Source of the DNA: Idiomarina aquatica
GTDB lineage: Bacteria > Pseudomonadota > Gammaproteobacteria > Enterobacterales > Alteromonadaceae
Direction of reading: 5' to 3'
Length of the DNA: 64,000 bases
NCBI RefSeq assembly: GCF_004362895.1
Contig: NZ_SNXI01000001.1
Coordinates: 124,001-188,000 of the forward strand
The position numbers and the translations under genes are program-made. Below are positions 49,754-58,338 of this stretch, one piece after another; the first letter of the stretch is position 1, and the number at the start of each line of letters is the position of its first letter. A model generated the notes under the pieces. That model was not told the origin of the DNA and ran no database searches. It saw nothing but the letters and a program-made list of their open reading frames with translations.

Positions 49754-50101
49754 TTAAAACTGTAAGGTTCGGTCTGCGCTAGCCATCGCTTGCACCAGCG
49801 CCGTTAATCCAGCGTCCTGGTAGCCTGGGGCAAAATCACTTAAACCCATACGTTCAGCTACAGTATGACAGACGATCAATGGCACTTGCTGTTGCGTAGA
49901 CCAACTCTGCCATTTTTGTTGCAGGGCTTGTGCTGAGCCAGACAACTCAGTTTTGGCATGGTTAACGGCAGAGCGGTAAAAAAACACGCAGTTAATCTGA
50001 TGGCCTGCGGCAACGGCCTGCTGTGCAAAACGCAGGGCACGCTCGCTGTAAAGATGCTCACTAATACTCTTTTGAAGGATTAAACAAAGTTGCACCGGCA
50101 T
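49754..50101 (-). CDS. tusD: Sulfur relay protein TusD
   Basis: 115 residues of the DsrE/TusD family: CVFFYRSAVNHAK and VPLIVCHTVAERMGL with the active-site Cys that accepts sulfur from TusA. First gene of the tus unit. The yccA terminator lies just upstream, so tusD has its own start site or depends on read-through. Confidence 0.93.
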   Translation of the reverse strand: MPVQLCLILQKSISEHLYSERALRFAQQAVAAGHQINCVFFYRSAVNHAKTELSGSAQALQQKWQSWSTQQQVPLIVCHTVAERMGLSDFAPGYQDAGLTALVQAMASADRTLQF

Positions 50102-50124
50102 GTCCTACTAACTGGCTCAAACAA

Positions 50125-50149
50125 AAACGCCCCGCAGTGCGGGGCGTTT
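50125..50149 (-). terminator. Terminator after yccA
   Basis: AAACGCCCCGC and GCGGGGCGTTT form an 11-pair stem with a tiny loop; on the minus strand it is followed by further T. It separates yccA from tusD. Confidence 0.85.
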
Positions 50150-50174
50150 GATTACAATTTACTGTGCAGCGGTT

Positions 50175-50846
50175 CTATTCGTCGCCGCCACCAAACGCCA
50201 TTAACAATGTTAGCAAGTTTACAAACAAGTTATAAAGCGAAACATACAATGTGACGGTTGCCATGATGTAGTTGCGCTCGCCACCGTGAATGATGTCACT
50301 GGTTTGCCACATGATTAACATTGCCATCAATGGAATCATCAAGGCTGACAATGCAAGCTGCAGCGCAGGTAACTGGAAGAAGAAATTAGCAATCATAGCA
50401 ACAAATACCATGATGATGCCGGCGGTAATTACGCCGCCTAACTTCGACATATCCTTTTTAGTGGTCAACACATAAGCTGACGTTGCAAAGAACGTTAATG
50501 CGGTGCCACCAAGCGCTGTAGCAACCATCTCGCCACCACCTGGCATGGACAACGCCATATTAAGCAATGGCCCTAAGGTGTAACCTAAAAATCCGGTCAG
50601 CGCGAAGGTTAATACAATGCCCATACCGCTGTCTTTGGTTTTGTGAATACCAAACAGCAGGCCAAAGTAAGCAATTATGGTGATGAAGAAGCCAGGGTAT
50701 GGCAAGTTCATCATGGTGCTGATGGTTGCGGTGACGGCACTGAATGCCAGTGTCATCGCCAACAGCGAATAAGTGTTACGTAGTACCTTGTTGACGGCCA
50801 GTGTCGATGCTTCTTGACCGACATACATCTGACTGCGATCGTTCAT
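50175..50846 (-). CDS. yccA: Bax inhibitor-1 family protein YccA
   Basis: 223 residues, seven membrane helices (from NTYSLLAMTLAFSAV) and the family C-terminus VTLYVSLYNLFVNLLTLL. In E. coli YccA is a substrate and modulator of the membrane protease FtsH. Neighbour of tus genes, as in E. coli where yccA adjoins tusE. Confidence 0.93.
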   Translation of the reverse strand: MNDRSQMYVGQEASTLAVNKVLRNTYSLLAMTLAFSAVTATISTMMNLPYPGFFITIIAYFGLLFGIHKTKDSGMGIVLTFALTGFLGYTLGPLLNMALSMPGGGEMVATALGGTALTFFATSAYVLTTKKDMSKLGGVITAGIIMVFVAMIANFFFQLPALQLALSALMIPLMAMLIMWQTSDIIHGGERNYIMATVTLYVSLYNLFVNLLTLLMAFGGGDE

Positions 50847-51074
50847 AGTTGTCTCCGTGGTTAACGACTATTTATAAGACTTTTTATACGTTAAAAAGTT
50901 TCTATACCAGTGCATGAATTTACTGTGTTCGATACTACCGTATAAATGGGGGCGTTGGGTAGCCAAATCAATGCCTTTTCGTAGCGTTCAATACGTAGAT
51001 TGATGGAATATCGATCGGTTTGACTAATTAGTCACCAAACGAACCAAAAACTGCAATTTTGTTTCAATTTTTAC
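50847..51074. other. Non-coding gap upstream of yccA and tRNA-Ser
   Basis: A+T-rich gap between the yccA start and the tRNA-Ser promoter. It should hold the yccA promoter on the minus strand. I see no open frame with a ribosome site and no strong hairpin. Confidence 0.4.
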
Positions 51075-51103
51075 TTTACAAGAGAATCTCAGCCCTTTAA
51101 TAT
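51075..51103 (+). promoter_or_regulatory. tRNA-Ser promoter
   Basis: TTTACA and TAATAT separated by 17 bases, about 40 bases before the mature tRNA. Good sigma-70 spacing and boxes. Confidence 0.6.
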
Positions 51104-51143
51104 TCGCTTCGTCTTGAGGCAACAGCCCCACAGACCAAAATTT

Positions 51144-51235
51144 GGAGAGGTGGCAGAGCTCGGTTTAATGCACCTGACTTGAAATCAGGCGTAGGTTCAT
51201 CCCTACCGGGGGTTCGAATCCCTCCCTCTCCGCCA
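51144..51235 (+). tRNA. tRNA-Ser (TGA)
   Basis: 92 bases with CCA. Acceptor GGAGAGG/CCTCTCC, anticodon loop CTTGAAA with TGA, long variable arm (GTAGGTTCATCCCTAC) as expected for tRNA-Ser, T-arm GGGGGTTCGAATCCCTC. Confidence 0.97.
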
Positions 51236-51246
51236 AATTTAAAAAG

Positions 51247-51281
51247 AAAAGCCCTACTCATCGAGTAGGGCTTTTCTTTTT
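51247..51281 (+). terminator. Terminator after tRNA-Ser
   Basis: AAAAGCCCTACTC and GAGTAGGGCTTTT form a 13-pair stem with loop ATC and a following C-TTTTT run. Confidence 0.9.
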
Positions 51282-51469
51282 GCGTTTGAGGAAAGGGCGG
51301 CTCGATGAGAACCCCACGGATAGCACGAGTCAATCCCACCCGTGAAGCCTGTCCCCTCCGACCGAAACGCTGTGGTGTGTGCTATATTGCTGACAACATC
51401 CTTTGTCATTATGGTGATTATTGGTATTCTTAATGCCTAATTCAAACAGGTGTTTAATAGGGAAAGTCC

Positions 51470-52264
51470 ATGCAGCTTCATCAAACTTTAGCGTTAATCG
51501 AAGACAACAAAAACAATCAGACCATCGAGTTGCCTGAAGGCTGGGCACAAGGTCGTGCATTTTTTGGTGGCTTTAGCGCGGCGTTAGCTGCCCAGTTTTT
51601 ATTGCAGCAACTTCCGGCGGATTACCACCTACGCAGCTTTGCAATCTCGTTTGTGGCACCCGCCGCTCCGGGGGCAGCAACACTGAGTTACCGGGTACTA
51701 CGGCAGGGGTCTTCGGTGCTGCAGGTTGCGGTGGAACTGCTGCAGAATGATCAGGTCATGCTCGCCGGACTTGCCAGTATGGGTAAAGCACGGTCGTCGA
51801 TGGTTAATGTTAGTGGCGAAACGGCGCCGGATCTAAAAACGGTCAACGACGGGCCGGGACTTCCCGATGCGGAGATTGTGCCTGAATTCGCCAAGCACTA
51901 TGACTACCGCATAACCTCCGGTGGTATGCCGTTTAGTGGACAGCCGGGCAGAACCTTTGGTGGCTGGGTACGGTTTAGGCACGAACAGCAGCAACTAACA
52001 ACCGCCGCTATTATTTCTTTAGTTGATGCCTGGCCGCCGGCGGTATTGCCTCACCTCAATAAACCCGCACCGGCGTCATCACTTACCTGGACAATCGAGT
52101 TTCCTGACCGCGATTTGAGCCCATTCAATACCCATGACTGGTTTCAGTACGAGGCATTTATCGAGCACGCCGCTGATGGCTATGGTCATAGTCGGGCAGG
52201 GTTATGGTCTGAGCAAGGCGAATTACTGGCAATTAGTCGCCAGTCCTTTACTGTGTTCGCGTGA
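51470..52264 (+). CDS. Acyl-CoA thioesterase family protein (double hotdog)
   Basis: 264 residues, two hotdog domains of the TesB-like type: WAQGRAFFGGFSAALAAQFLLQQL in the first half and GGWVRFRHEQQQL with LVDAWPPAVLPHL in the second; C-terminal RAGLWSEQGELLAISRQ is typical of the group. Hydrolyses some acyl-CoA in the cytosol; substrate not readable. AGGG lies before the start. Confidence 0.85.
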   Translation: MQLHQTLALIEDNKNNQTIELPEGWAQGRAFFGGFSAALAAQFLLQQLPADYHLRSFAISFVAPAAPGAATLSYRVLRQGSSVLQVAVELLQNDQVMLAGLASMGKARSSMVNVSGETAPDLKTVNDGPGLPDAEIVPEFAKHYDYRITSGGMPFSGQPGRTFGGWVRFRHEQQQLTTAAIISLVDAWPPAVLPHLNKPAPASSLTWTIEFPDRDLSPFNTHDWFQYEAFIEHAADGYGHSRAGLWSEQGELLAISRQSFTVFA

Positions 52265-52307
52265 TGGGTTCAATATGAACCTGCCGCCAGGCAAAAATGA
52301 ACCCATC
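52263..52307. repeat. Ten-base inverted repeat after the thioesterase stop
   Basis: GATGGGTTCA and TGAACCCATC are perfect inverted copies around 25 bases that themselves contain CCTG-CCGC-CAGG. It starts within the stop codon. No T-run follows, so it is more an mRNA 3'-end hairpin than a classic terminator. Confidence 0.6.
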
Positions 52308-52462
52308 ATAACTAAACAGCGATAAAACGGTTGCGATAATGGCGATTATTAACAAAGTTTAATGCTGATGTCGCAGGGTAGAAAGACGTAATATGATTAC
52401 TGTGGTCGCAGGCATCGATTTACACGGACGTTTTGTTTAATTACTGTAAAAGGATAGCCACT

Positions 52463-53125
52463 GTGCATCATATTATTTTAGCAATATCTAACCCATTCAC
52501 CAGTGCCGGAATGGCCTCTATTCTTGAAGATGGCCTTAGCCATAGCATCGAAACTGTTACCTCCATGATGCAACTACGTACTGCATGTCACAAACACGAT
52601 GACGCCATCGTTGTGCTGTGCAGTCAACTCGGTAAGGATTCGACGGTAGAGGTTTGGCGGCGGTTAGTACGCCGTTTTAAGGAGCTTCGTTTAATTGTGT
52701 GGGGCAAAACTTACCAGGATGTATTGGATTTTCAGTGTAGCGTTCCGCATGTGGATGGCTATTTGCTGGAATCAAGCACCGGCCAGGAACTAAAAGAAGC
52801 CGTATTAGCGATAAAACATGGCGGTGTTTATGTTGCTGCTCCGGTTGCCTGTTATCTGGCGAAAAATCCGCACTTGGATCGCTCGACGCCCATGGTTGAT
52901 AAGCTCAGTGAACGGGAATTACAAGTCGCGCAGATGATCAGTCGTGGCGTTAAAGTGTCGGAGATTGCTGATCACCTTAATATCAGCAGTAAAACCATTA
53001 ATACCTTCCGCTACCGAATCTTCTCTAAACTCGGCGTGCAAGGTGATGTACAATTGACCCATCTTGCCATTAGTAATGGCCTTGTCGAGGTCAAGCAACA
53101 AAGGGATTATGACGCACGCATTTGA
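52463..53125 (+). CDS. uvrY: GacA/UvrY-like regulator with degenerate receiver domain
   Basis: About 220 residues. C-terminal LuxR-type helix-turn-helix (~150-210: LSERELQVAQMISRG, SEIADHLNISSKTINTFRYR) is close to GacA/UvrY. The N-terminal receiver fold lacks its chemistry: the acidic pocket reads AISNPF, the phospho-acceptor position is Cys53 in VVLCSQLG, and the conserved Lys is Glu103. Phosphorelay from BarA is therefore unlikely through the usual site. GTG 52463 chosen for AAAGGA eight bases upstream. Overlaps uvrC by 17 bases, the standard uvrY-uvrC arrangement, which supports orthology. Symbol rests on context. Confidence 0.82.
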   Translation: MHHIILAISNPFTSAGMASILEDGLSHSIETVTSMMQLRTACHKHDDAIVVLCSQLGKDSTVEVWRRLVRRFKELRLIVWGKTYQDVLDFQCSVPHVDGYLLESSTGQELKEAVLAIKHGGVYVAAPVACYLAKNPHLDRSTPMVDKLSERELQVAQMISRGVKVSEIADHLNISSKTINTFRYRIFSKLGVQGDVQLTHLAISNGLVEVKQQRDYDARI

Positions 53126-54932
53126 CGCTGAAAACTTCCTTCGTCACCTGACTCATCAGCCAGGCGTTTATCGCATGTATGATGAGGCAGGTGACGTTAT
53201 TTATGTAGGCAAAGCCAAAGATCTAAAAAAGCGCGTTTCTAGTTACTTCCGTGACAAAGTTGATCGCGTCAAAACGCAAGTTCTGGTGAAGCAAATTTGC
53301 GATATGGACGTCACGGTAACTAACACCGAAGCCGAAGCGCTAATCCTCGAAAACACCTTCATTAAAAAATATCGCCCGCGTTATAACGTGCTGTTACGCG
53401 ATGATAAGTCGTACCCTTATATTATCATGACCGATCATCAGCATCCGCGGCTGGGCTTTCACCGCGGCGCGCGCCGCACTAAAGGTGAGTATTTCGGACC
53501 ATTCCCCAATGGCGCAGCGGTACGCGAGAGTCTGCGCCTGATGCAAAAGATTTTTCCGGTGCGTCAGTGTGAGGACTCATACTATAGAGCGCGCAGCAGG
53601 CCATGTTTGCAATATCAGTTGCAACGTTGCCTGGCGCCCTGTGTGAATGTGTGCACCGATGAAGAATATGACGAGCAAGTACGCTTTGCTAAACGCTTTC
53701 TACAGGGCAAAAATCAGCAGGTAATTGACGAGCTGGTGAGCAAAATGGAGCAGGCGAGCGAGGCGCTGGATTTTGAAAGGGCAGCGCGTTATCGAGATCA
53801 GATTGCGATGTTGCGACGTACCCAGGAACGCAACTCAGTCACTGGCTCTCAGCAAGAGCTCGATGTTATCGGCCTGACGCGGGGCAACGGCATGGTCACG
53901 GTTCAAATGCTGTTTATTCGTGATAACCACTTACAGGGCAGTCGCAGCTACTTCCCGAAAGTGCCGGCAGATACCGCAGATGAAGAAGTACTGCGCGCGT
54001 TTTTACTGCAATTTTATCTATCTGATACAGCGGGTCGCAAAGCGCCGGCCGAAATCGTCCTGCCGACCGAAGTTGAGCGTGACGAAGTACTGGCTGAGGT
54101 CATGGGACAAGCGCTGAATAAAAAAGTACGTCTATTGCAAAACGTACGCGGCGAACGAAAACAGTACCAACAGCTAGCACACAAAAATGCCGTAAATGCG
54201 CTGGAAAGCAAGTTAAACCAACAAAGCACCATGAACCGCCGAACTCACGCATTGCAGCAGGTGCTGGAGCTTGGTATACCGATTCAACGTATGGAGTGTT
54301 TCGATATCAGCCATACCATGGGTCAGCAGACTGTCGCATCCTGTGTGGTATTCGACCAGAATGGCCCCAAGAAATCCGATTACCGGCGCTATAATATCGA
54401 CGGTATTACCCCAGGCGACGATTATGCAGCCATGTCTAAAGCGTTGGCCAAGCGCTACGACAATGCCAAAGACGCCGGGAATATTCCGGACATCCTGTTT
54501 ATCGACGGGGGGAAAGGGCAGCTGGCACAGGCAGAAAAATATTTTGCGGACTGGGGTAAAGATGCCCCCATGCTAATCGGTGTGGCCAAAGGAGAGTCGC
54601 GCAAGCCGGGTTTAGAAACGCTGATTATGGCCGGCAGCCACGAGACCATACCGCTGAGTAAGGACGCAAGTGCGTTGCACTTAATTCAGCATATACGCGA
54701 TGAGTCACATCGTTTTGCCATTACCGGCCACCGCCAAAAGCGTGGTAAAGTTAAGCGCACTTCAAGCCTGGAGCAGATCGAAGGCATCGGCGCTAAGCGT
54801 CGGCAAAAGATTTTGCAAAATCTGGGTGGATTACACGAGGTGAAAAACGCTAGTATTGAACAAATCGCCAATGTACCGGGAATCAGTCGGGCGTTAGCAG
54901 AAAAGATCTATTATTCATTTAGAGATGAGTGA
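53109..54932 (+). CDS. uvrC: UvrABC excinuclease subunit C
   Basis: 607 residues (E. coli 610). GIY-YIG nuclease at the N-terminus (QPGVYRMYDEAGDVIYVGKAKDL), UVR helix pair near 205, RNase-H-like second nuclease with MECFDISHTMGQ and LFIDGGKGQL, and C-terminal helix-hairpin-helix pair. Makes the 3' and 5' incisions in nucleotide-excision repair. ATG 53109 has AAGGG upstream. Confidence 0.96.
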   Translation: MTHAFDAENFLRHLTHQPGVYRMYDEAGDVIYVGKAKDLKKRVSSYFRDKVDRVKTQVLVKQICDMDVTVTNTEAEALILENTFIKKYRPRYNVLLRDDKSYPYIIMTDHQHPRLGFHRGARRTKGEYFGPFPNGAAVRESLRLMQKIFPVRQCEDSYYRARSRPCLQYQLQRCLAPCVNVCTDEEYDEQVRFAKRFLQGKNQQVIDELVSKMEQASEALDFERAARYRDQIAMLRRTQERNSVTGSQQELDVIGLTRGNGMVTVQMLFIRDNHLQGSRSYFPKVPADTADEEVLRAFLLQFYLSDTAGRKAPAEIVLPTEVERDEVLAEVMGQALNKKVRLLQNVRGERKQYQQLAHKNAVNALESKLNQQSTMNRRTHALQQVLELGIPIQRMECFDISHTMGQQTVASCVVFDQNGPKKSDYRRYNIDGITPGDDYAAMSKALAKRYDNAKDAGNIPDILFIDGGKGQLAQAEKYFADWGKDAPMLIGVAKGESRKPGLETLIMAGSHETIPLSKDASALHLIQHIRDESHRFAITGHRQKRGKVKRTSSLEQIEGIGAKRRQKILQNLGGLHEVKNASIEQIANVPGISRALAEKIYYSFRDE

Positions 54933-54958
54933 TACAGCCTAAAAGGAAATGGCGGATA

Positions 54959-55507
54959 ATGAAGTGGAATATCCCGAACATTTTAACCAGTTTTAGAATT
55001 GTCCTGATCCCGGTCTTCTTGATCATCTTTTATTTACCGTTTGAAGAAGCCCGCTTCTGGTCAGCGTTTATTTTTTTGCTGGCTGCGGTAACCGATGCAC
55101 TGGATGGTTTTGTAGCACGCCAATTTAATCAATATACCGAGTTTGGCGAGTTTTTAGACCCGGTTGCCGATAAAGCCATGGTGGTTGCCGCGCTAGTCGT
55201 TGTCGTGGAAGATTTTAATGCCTGGTATATTACCATCCCGGCGCTGACCATGATTTGTCGCGAATTAATTGTTAGTGCATTGCGCGAGTGGATGGCACAA
55301 CGGGGCAGTCGCGGCAAAGTGGCCGTATCCAATTTGGGTAAATTAAAAACAATTGCGCAAATGGTGGCGTTGATCGGGTTGCTTTGGAACGCAAATATTT
55401 ATATCTTTTGGCTTGCGCTGTTCTTATTCATCGTTTCGTTTGTGTTAACGGTGTGGTCAATGTGGGAATATTTACGCTCAGCCGGCAGTGAATTGACTAA
55501 GAATTAA
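54959..55507 (+). CDS. pgsA: Phosphatidylglycerophosphate synthase
   Basis: 182 residues. CDP-alcohol phosphotransferase with D-x2-DG-x2-AR motif in VTDALDGFVARQFNQYTEFGEFLDPVADK and several membrane helices. Commits CDP-diacylglycerol to phosphatidylglycerol. Start chosen at KWNIPNILTSFRI to match E. coli PgsA. Follows uvrC by 26 bases, as in E. coli. Confidence 0.95.
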   Translation: MKWNIPNILTSFRIVLIPVFLIIFYLPFEEARFWSAFIFLLAAVTDALDGFVARQFNQYTEFGEFLDPVADKAMVVAALVVVVEDFNAWYITIPALTMICRELIVSALREWMAQRGSRGKVAVSNLGKLKTIAQMVALIGLLWNANIYIFWLALFLFIVSFVLTVWSMWEYLRSAGSELTKN

Positions 55508-55557
55508 CTGCTTTGTCGTAAATTTAGCCAAACAGTCACAAAAATAGCAAAAAGTCG

Positions 55558-55585
55558 TTGACTGAAACCGAATAGACAGTAGAAT
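55558..55585 (+). promoter_or_regulatory. Promoter of the Gly-Cys-Leu tRNA operon
   Basis: TTGACT and TAGAAT with a 16-base spacer, followed by a G+C-rich stretch (GCCACGGC) like the discriminators of stringently controlled stable-RNA promoters. It lies 18 bases before the tRNA-Gly 5' end. Confidence 0.75.
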
Positions 55586-55603
55586 GCCACGGCAGATGAC
55601 GGT

Positions 55604-55679
55604 GCGGGAATAGCTCAGCTGGTAGAGCACAACCTTGCCAAGGTTGGGGTCGCGAGTTCGAATCTCGTTTCCCGCTCCA
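55604..55679 (+). tRNA. tRNA-Gly (GCC)
   Basis: 76 bases with CCA; acceptor GCGGGAA/TTCCCGC, anticodon loop TTGCCAA, T-arm GCGAGTTCGAATCTCGT. Confidence 0.97.
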
Positions 55680-55685
55680 AACATC

Positions 55686-55759
55686 GGCGGGTTGGCAGAA
55701 TGGCTATGCAGCGGATTGCAAATCCGTGGATCTCGGTTCGACTCCGGGACCCGCCTCCA
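55686..55759 (+). tRNA. tRNA-Cys (GCA)
   Basis: 74 bases with CCA; acceptor GGCGGGT/ACCCGCC, anticodon loop TTGCAAA, T-arm CTCGGTTCGACTCCGGG. Six bases after tRNA-Gly. Confidence 0.97.
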
Positions 55760-55784
55760 TTATTCGAGAACACTTCTATGTAGT

Positions 55785-55871
55785 GCCCGGGTGGTGGAAT
55801 TGGTAGACACAAGGGATTTAAAATCCCTCGAAGGTAACTTCGTGCCGGTTCAAGTCCGGCCCCGGGCACCA
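55785..55871 (+). tRNA. tRNA-Leu (TAA)
   Basis: 87 bases with CCA; acceptor GCCCGGG/CCCGGGC, anticodon loop TTTAAAA, long variable arm. Completes the glyW-cysT-leuZ order found after pgsA in E. coli. Confidence 0.97.
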
Positions 55872-55883
55872 ATTCCGAATCAG

Positions 55884-55953
55884 TAGCTTGCGCTTTCAGC
55901 GCAAGAGTAAGCTCCGATTATTTCAAAATCAATAGCTTGCGTCGTGACGCAAG
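55884..55953. repeat. Twin hairpins after the tRNA operon
   Basis: Two hairpins 49 bases apart share TAGCTTGCG: CTTGCGC-TTTCA-GCGCAAG and CTTGCGTC-GT-GACGCAAG. Neither has a T-run on the plus strand. They may trim or end the tRNA transcript, or be copies of a short repeat. Confidence 0.6.
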
Positions 55954-55962
55954 TAAAACCTA

Positions 55963-56283
55963 CTACCATGGCACCTTCCGAAGCAAAATATCTTTAAACA
56001 TCACCCAGTCGCCCAGCAAGCTGTAAAAAGGATGGGTGAAGGTTGCTGGACGGTTATGTTCAAAAAAGTAGTGGCCGACCCAGGCAAAGCCATAGCCCGC
56101 CACCGGCATGAGCCAGAGGTAAACATAGTTGCCGCTGAACAGGGCATAAAACAGAATCGCGAGAACCACTAAACTGCCGGCAAAATGCAAGCGGCGGCAG
56201 ATTTTGTTTTTATGCTCTTGCAAGTAATAAGGGTAAAATTCCTTAAAACTATTAAATGACTTTTTATCGGCTACGCTACCCAT
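55963..56283 (-). CDS. Mpo1-like (DUF962) membrane protein
   Basis: 106 residues with three to four hydrophobic segments. FYPYYLQEHKNKICRRLHFAGS, YGFAWVGHYFFEHNRPATF and PFYSLLGDWVMFKDIL match DUF962, whose yeast member Mpo1 is an iron-dependent fatty-acid alpha-dioxygenase; the conserved His in LQEHKN, RLHFAG, VGHYFFEHN fit iron ligands. Bacterial role untested. Confidence 0.85.
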   Translation of the reverse strand: MGSVADKKSFNSFKEFYPYYLQEHKNKICRRLHFAGSLVVLAILFYALFSGNYVYLWLMPVAGYGFAWVGHYFFEHNRPATFTHPFYSLLGDWVMFKDILLRKVPW

Positions 56284-56564
56284 TTTAGCCCCTCATCGAC
56301 ACAGTTTATTCGTTAGCCTAGCAATTTATTCAATGAGAAGACACATAAATTGCTGAGTCCTGAACTATTATCGATAACTCGCAGAAGATGAGGCAGCATG
56401 ACTCAAACAAATACGCCTTCGAATTTACGGGTTCGATTCAATATTTTAACCGGGAAGAAGTCTGTTAGTTATTAGCGAAGCGAAGATCTTTTTAACCAGC
56501 CGTAGTAAAGTCAGCAACCGTACAGTCGATAATCGCCAGAATCAAATCATAAAGGATGATAACT
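56284..56564. other. Non-coding gap at the start of the accessory block
   Basis: A 281-base gap between divergent genes, no convincing frame or hairpin. It should hold promoters for both sides. No copy of the tRNA-Leu 3' end was found in it. Confidence 0.35.
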
Positions 56565-57299
56565 TTGAAACGCGTCATATTATTCGCAAGTTTACTGTTT
56601 AGTACTTTTAGCTTCGCAGGCGACAAGATTTACGATAAATCGAGGGACCGATATATTCCGATAGAGGCCTCGTACCCTAACCTCAAACAAAATTGCGATG
56701 AGACTCAGAAATGCCCGGTGGCATTACTTAGCGCAGGCTATGGCGTGTCACATACACAATACACCTTTCTGTCCAAGCAACTAAACGATCTCGGTTACAT
56801 GGTGGTTGCTATTGGGCATGAGTTAGAGAGCGATCCTCCGCTGTCCGTATCGGGTAATTTGTACGAAACGCGAAGCGAGAACTGGATGAGAGGCGCCGAA
56901 ACACTCGACTTTGTTAGACACAATTTGGCATCTACTTATAAGAGATATAACTTCAATGATGTGCTGCTTATTGGTCACTCAAATGGTGGGGATATTTCTT
57001 CCTGGCTTGCAAATGACGGCAAGGACTACATCGACACCGTGATCACACTTGATCATCGGCGCGTTCCGCTTCCGCGAAGAAACGATGTCAGTGTCCTCTC
57101 AATTCGAGGTAGCGATTTCCCGGCTGACGACGGCGTATTGCCCACAAGGAGTGAGGCAAAAGAATACGGTATTTGCGTCACAGAAATACCAGAGTCTCGT
57201 CACAACGACATGACGGATTATGGCCCCAAATGGCTTAAAGAAGAAATTGCTCACGCAATCGCTAATTTTCTGAATGGCACCGGCTGTCGAGGTGATTAA
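56565..57299 (+). CDS. Secreted alpha/beta hydrolase-like protein
   Basis: About 244 residues. Signal peptide KRVILFASLLFSTFSFAG; nucleophile elbow GHSNGG near 142; Cys in NCDETQKCP; likely His in SRHND. Looks like a periplasmic serine hydrolase of the dienelactone-hydrolase/lipase style; substrate unknown. TTG 56565 is preferred because AAAGGA is eight bases before it, whereas ATG 56556 overlaps that site. Its stop overlaps the next start (TAATG). Confidence 0.7.
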   Translation: MKRVILFASLLFSTFSFAGDKIYDKSRDRYIPIEASYPNLKQNCDETQKCPVALLSAGYGVSHTQYTFLSKQLNDLGYMVVAIGHELESDPPLSVSGNLYETRSENWMRGAETLDFVRHNLASTYKRYNFNDVLLIGHSNGGDISSWLANDGKDYIDTVITLDHRRVPLPRRNDVSVLSIRGSDFPADDGVLPTRSEAKEYGICVTEIPESRHNDMTDYGPKWLKEEIAHAIANFLNGTGCRGD

Positions 57300-57601
57300 T
57301 GATGAAGACTAAAACGCGAACTATTGCTGTATGGGCAGGATTAATCTCAGTCATTATTGGCGCAGTAACCTTTGCGTTGAGTTGGAATTTATACGACGTT
57401 CTCGGTGGCCCTATGCCCGGCACCAAGGTGCTGCTCTTCCCGGGGAGCTTAACGTTGATATACGTTTGGCATCCTCTTTTCACCGAAGAAATTAATTTTT
57501 GGCCCAAGTTCGCGCTTCAAATGTTTGGGCAGTTCTTTGTCGTTACGGCCATGGCAATGCTGTGTGTTGGTCTTGCTAAGAAGCTACTTCGTGCTACCTA
57601 G
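57299..57601 (+). CDS. Hypothetical membrane protein
   Basis: 100 residues, three hydrophobic segments (AVWAGLISVIIGAVTFALSW, VLLFPGSLTLIYVW, QMFGQFFVVTAMAMLCVGL). Start overlaps the stop of the hydrolase gene, so translation is coupled. Not recognised. Confidence 0.6.
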   Translation: MMKTKTRTIAVWAGLISVIIGAVTFALSWNLYDVLGGPMPGTKVLLFPGSLTLIYVWHPLFTEEINFWPKFALQMFGQFFVVTAMAMLCVGLAKKLLRAT

Positions 57602-57752
57602 GACTATTGATAATGAAGCCGCTAGTCCGCTATGAGCGATAGCCAGACATTGGTTTGTCTACCTTTAAAGTTAAGCTTGCGACAAACATCAGAAGTTCAA
57701 CGCCCCAAAAAAAACGGGCAAAATACGGAACGAGGTGACGGGAACCCACATG

Positions 57753-58127
57753 TTAGTGATCGGCTGCCTTATTTTGCAATGTGTTGCGCTCGGTTTTTAT
57801 TAAAAGTGCGATTCCTGTAAACACGTGAAAAAGTAGCCCTAATAAAAACCATCCCAAAGCACTCCGCCCAGTTGTTTTTGCCCACCATGCACAGAAAAAG
57901 GCAAATAATAAGATGGCAAGGCCATTTTTATTTATAGCCTTTTGTAGCTTTGAGACGGCTGTCTCAGTTTTGTTTTGTGCATATTCCAAACTTCTCACTT
58001 TTGACTGAAGAATACTAACTTTTTGCTCCAACTCTGAAATGTTTGGTTGGGTTGCTGCCTCGGATGCCAGAGCAGCATATTGAAGACCGATGATAAGAAA
58101 AACAAAGGCTAATAACTTCCTTTTCAT
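57753..58127 (-). CDS. Hypothetical protein with coiled coil and membrane helices
   Basis: About 124 residues: signal-like N-terminus (KRKLLAFVFLIIGLQYAALA), a heptad-rich coiled coil (ISELEQKVSILQSKVRSLEY), then two membrane helices near the C-terminus. ATG 58127 preferred over 58181. Not recognised; on the opposite strand to its neighbours. Confidence 0.5.
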   Translation of the reverse strand: MKRKLLAFVFLIIGLQYAALASEAATQPNISELEQKVSILQSKVRSLEYAQNKTETAVSKLQKAINKNGLAILLFAFFCAWWAKTTGRSALGWFLLGLLFHVFTGIALLIKTERNTLQNKAADH

Positions 58128-58338
58128 TCCGCTAAATATCCCTTTTGCAAATAACTGGTAAGGCCTGAGACCTCTCGACATCTTTTATACTAAAATATGT
58201 GGCGTAAAGCGAATTACCTCCCTTTTATTAGGAAGTGAATTGCCGCCAGTCATTGCAAACTTACCTCTGGGTTTGGTGACAGACTAAACCCGAACACCGT
58301 TTTGCATGGTAGTATTCTCTTTAACAAGGAGATATTAA
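58128..58338. other. Non-coding gap
   Basis: 211 bases between divergent genes; contains AACAAGGAGATATTAA just before 58339, the ribosome site of the next gene. No other structure seen. Confidence 0.3.

Noticed and set aside
51097-51339. Open frame across tRNA-Ser on the minus strand
   Set aside because: Antisense of the tRNA; the translated text (GGIRTPGRDEPTPDFKS) is the well-known artefact of reading a tRNA-Ser backwards.
55478-55872. Two minus-strand frames and one plus-strand frame over the tRNA Gly-Cys-Leu operon
   Set aside because: They read through structural RNA (GNEIRTRDPNLG, GLEPARSYLRG style artefacts) and have no ribosome sites.
57632-57820. 62-codon frame in a gap
   Set aside because: No ribosome site, unusual composition, and it overlaps the end of a better-supported gene on the other strand.
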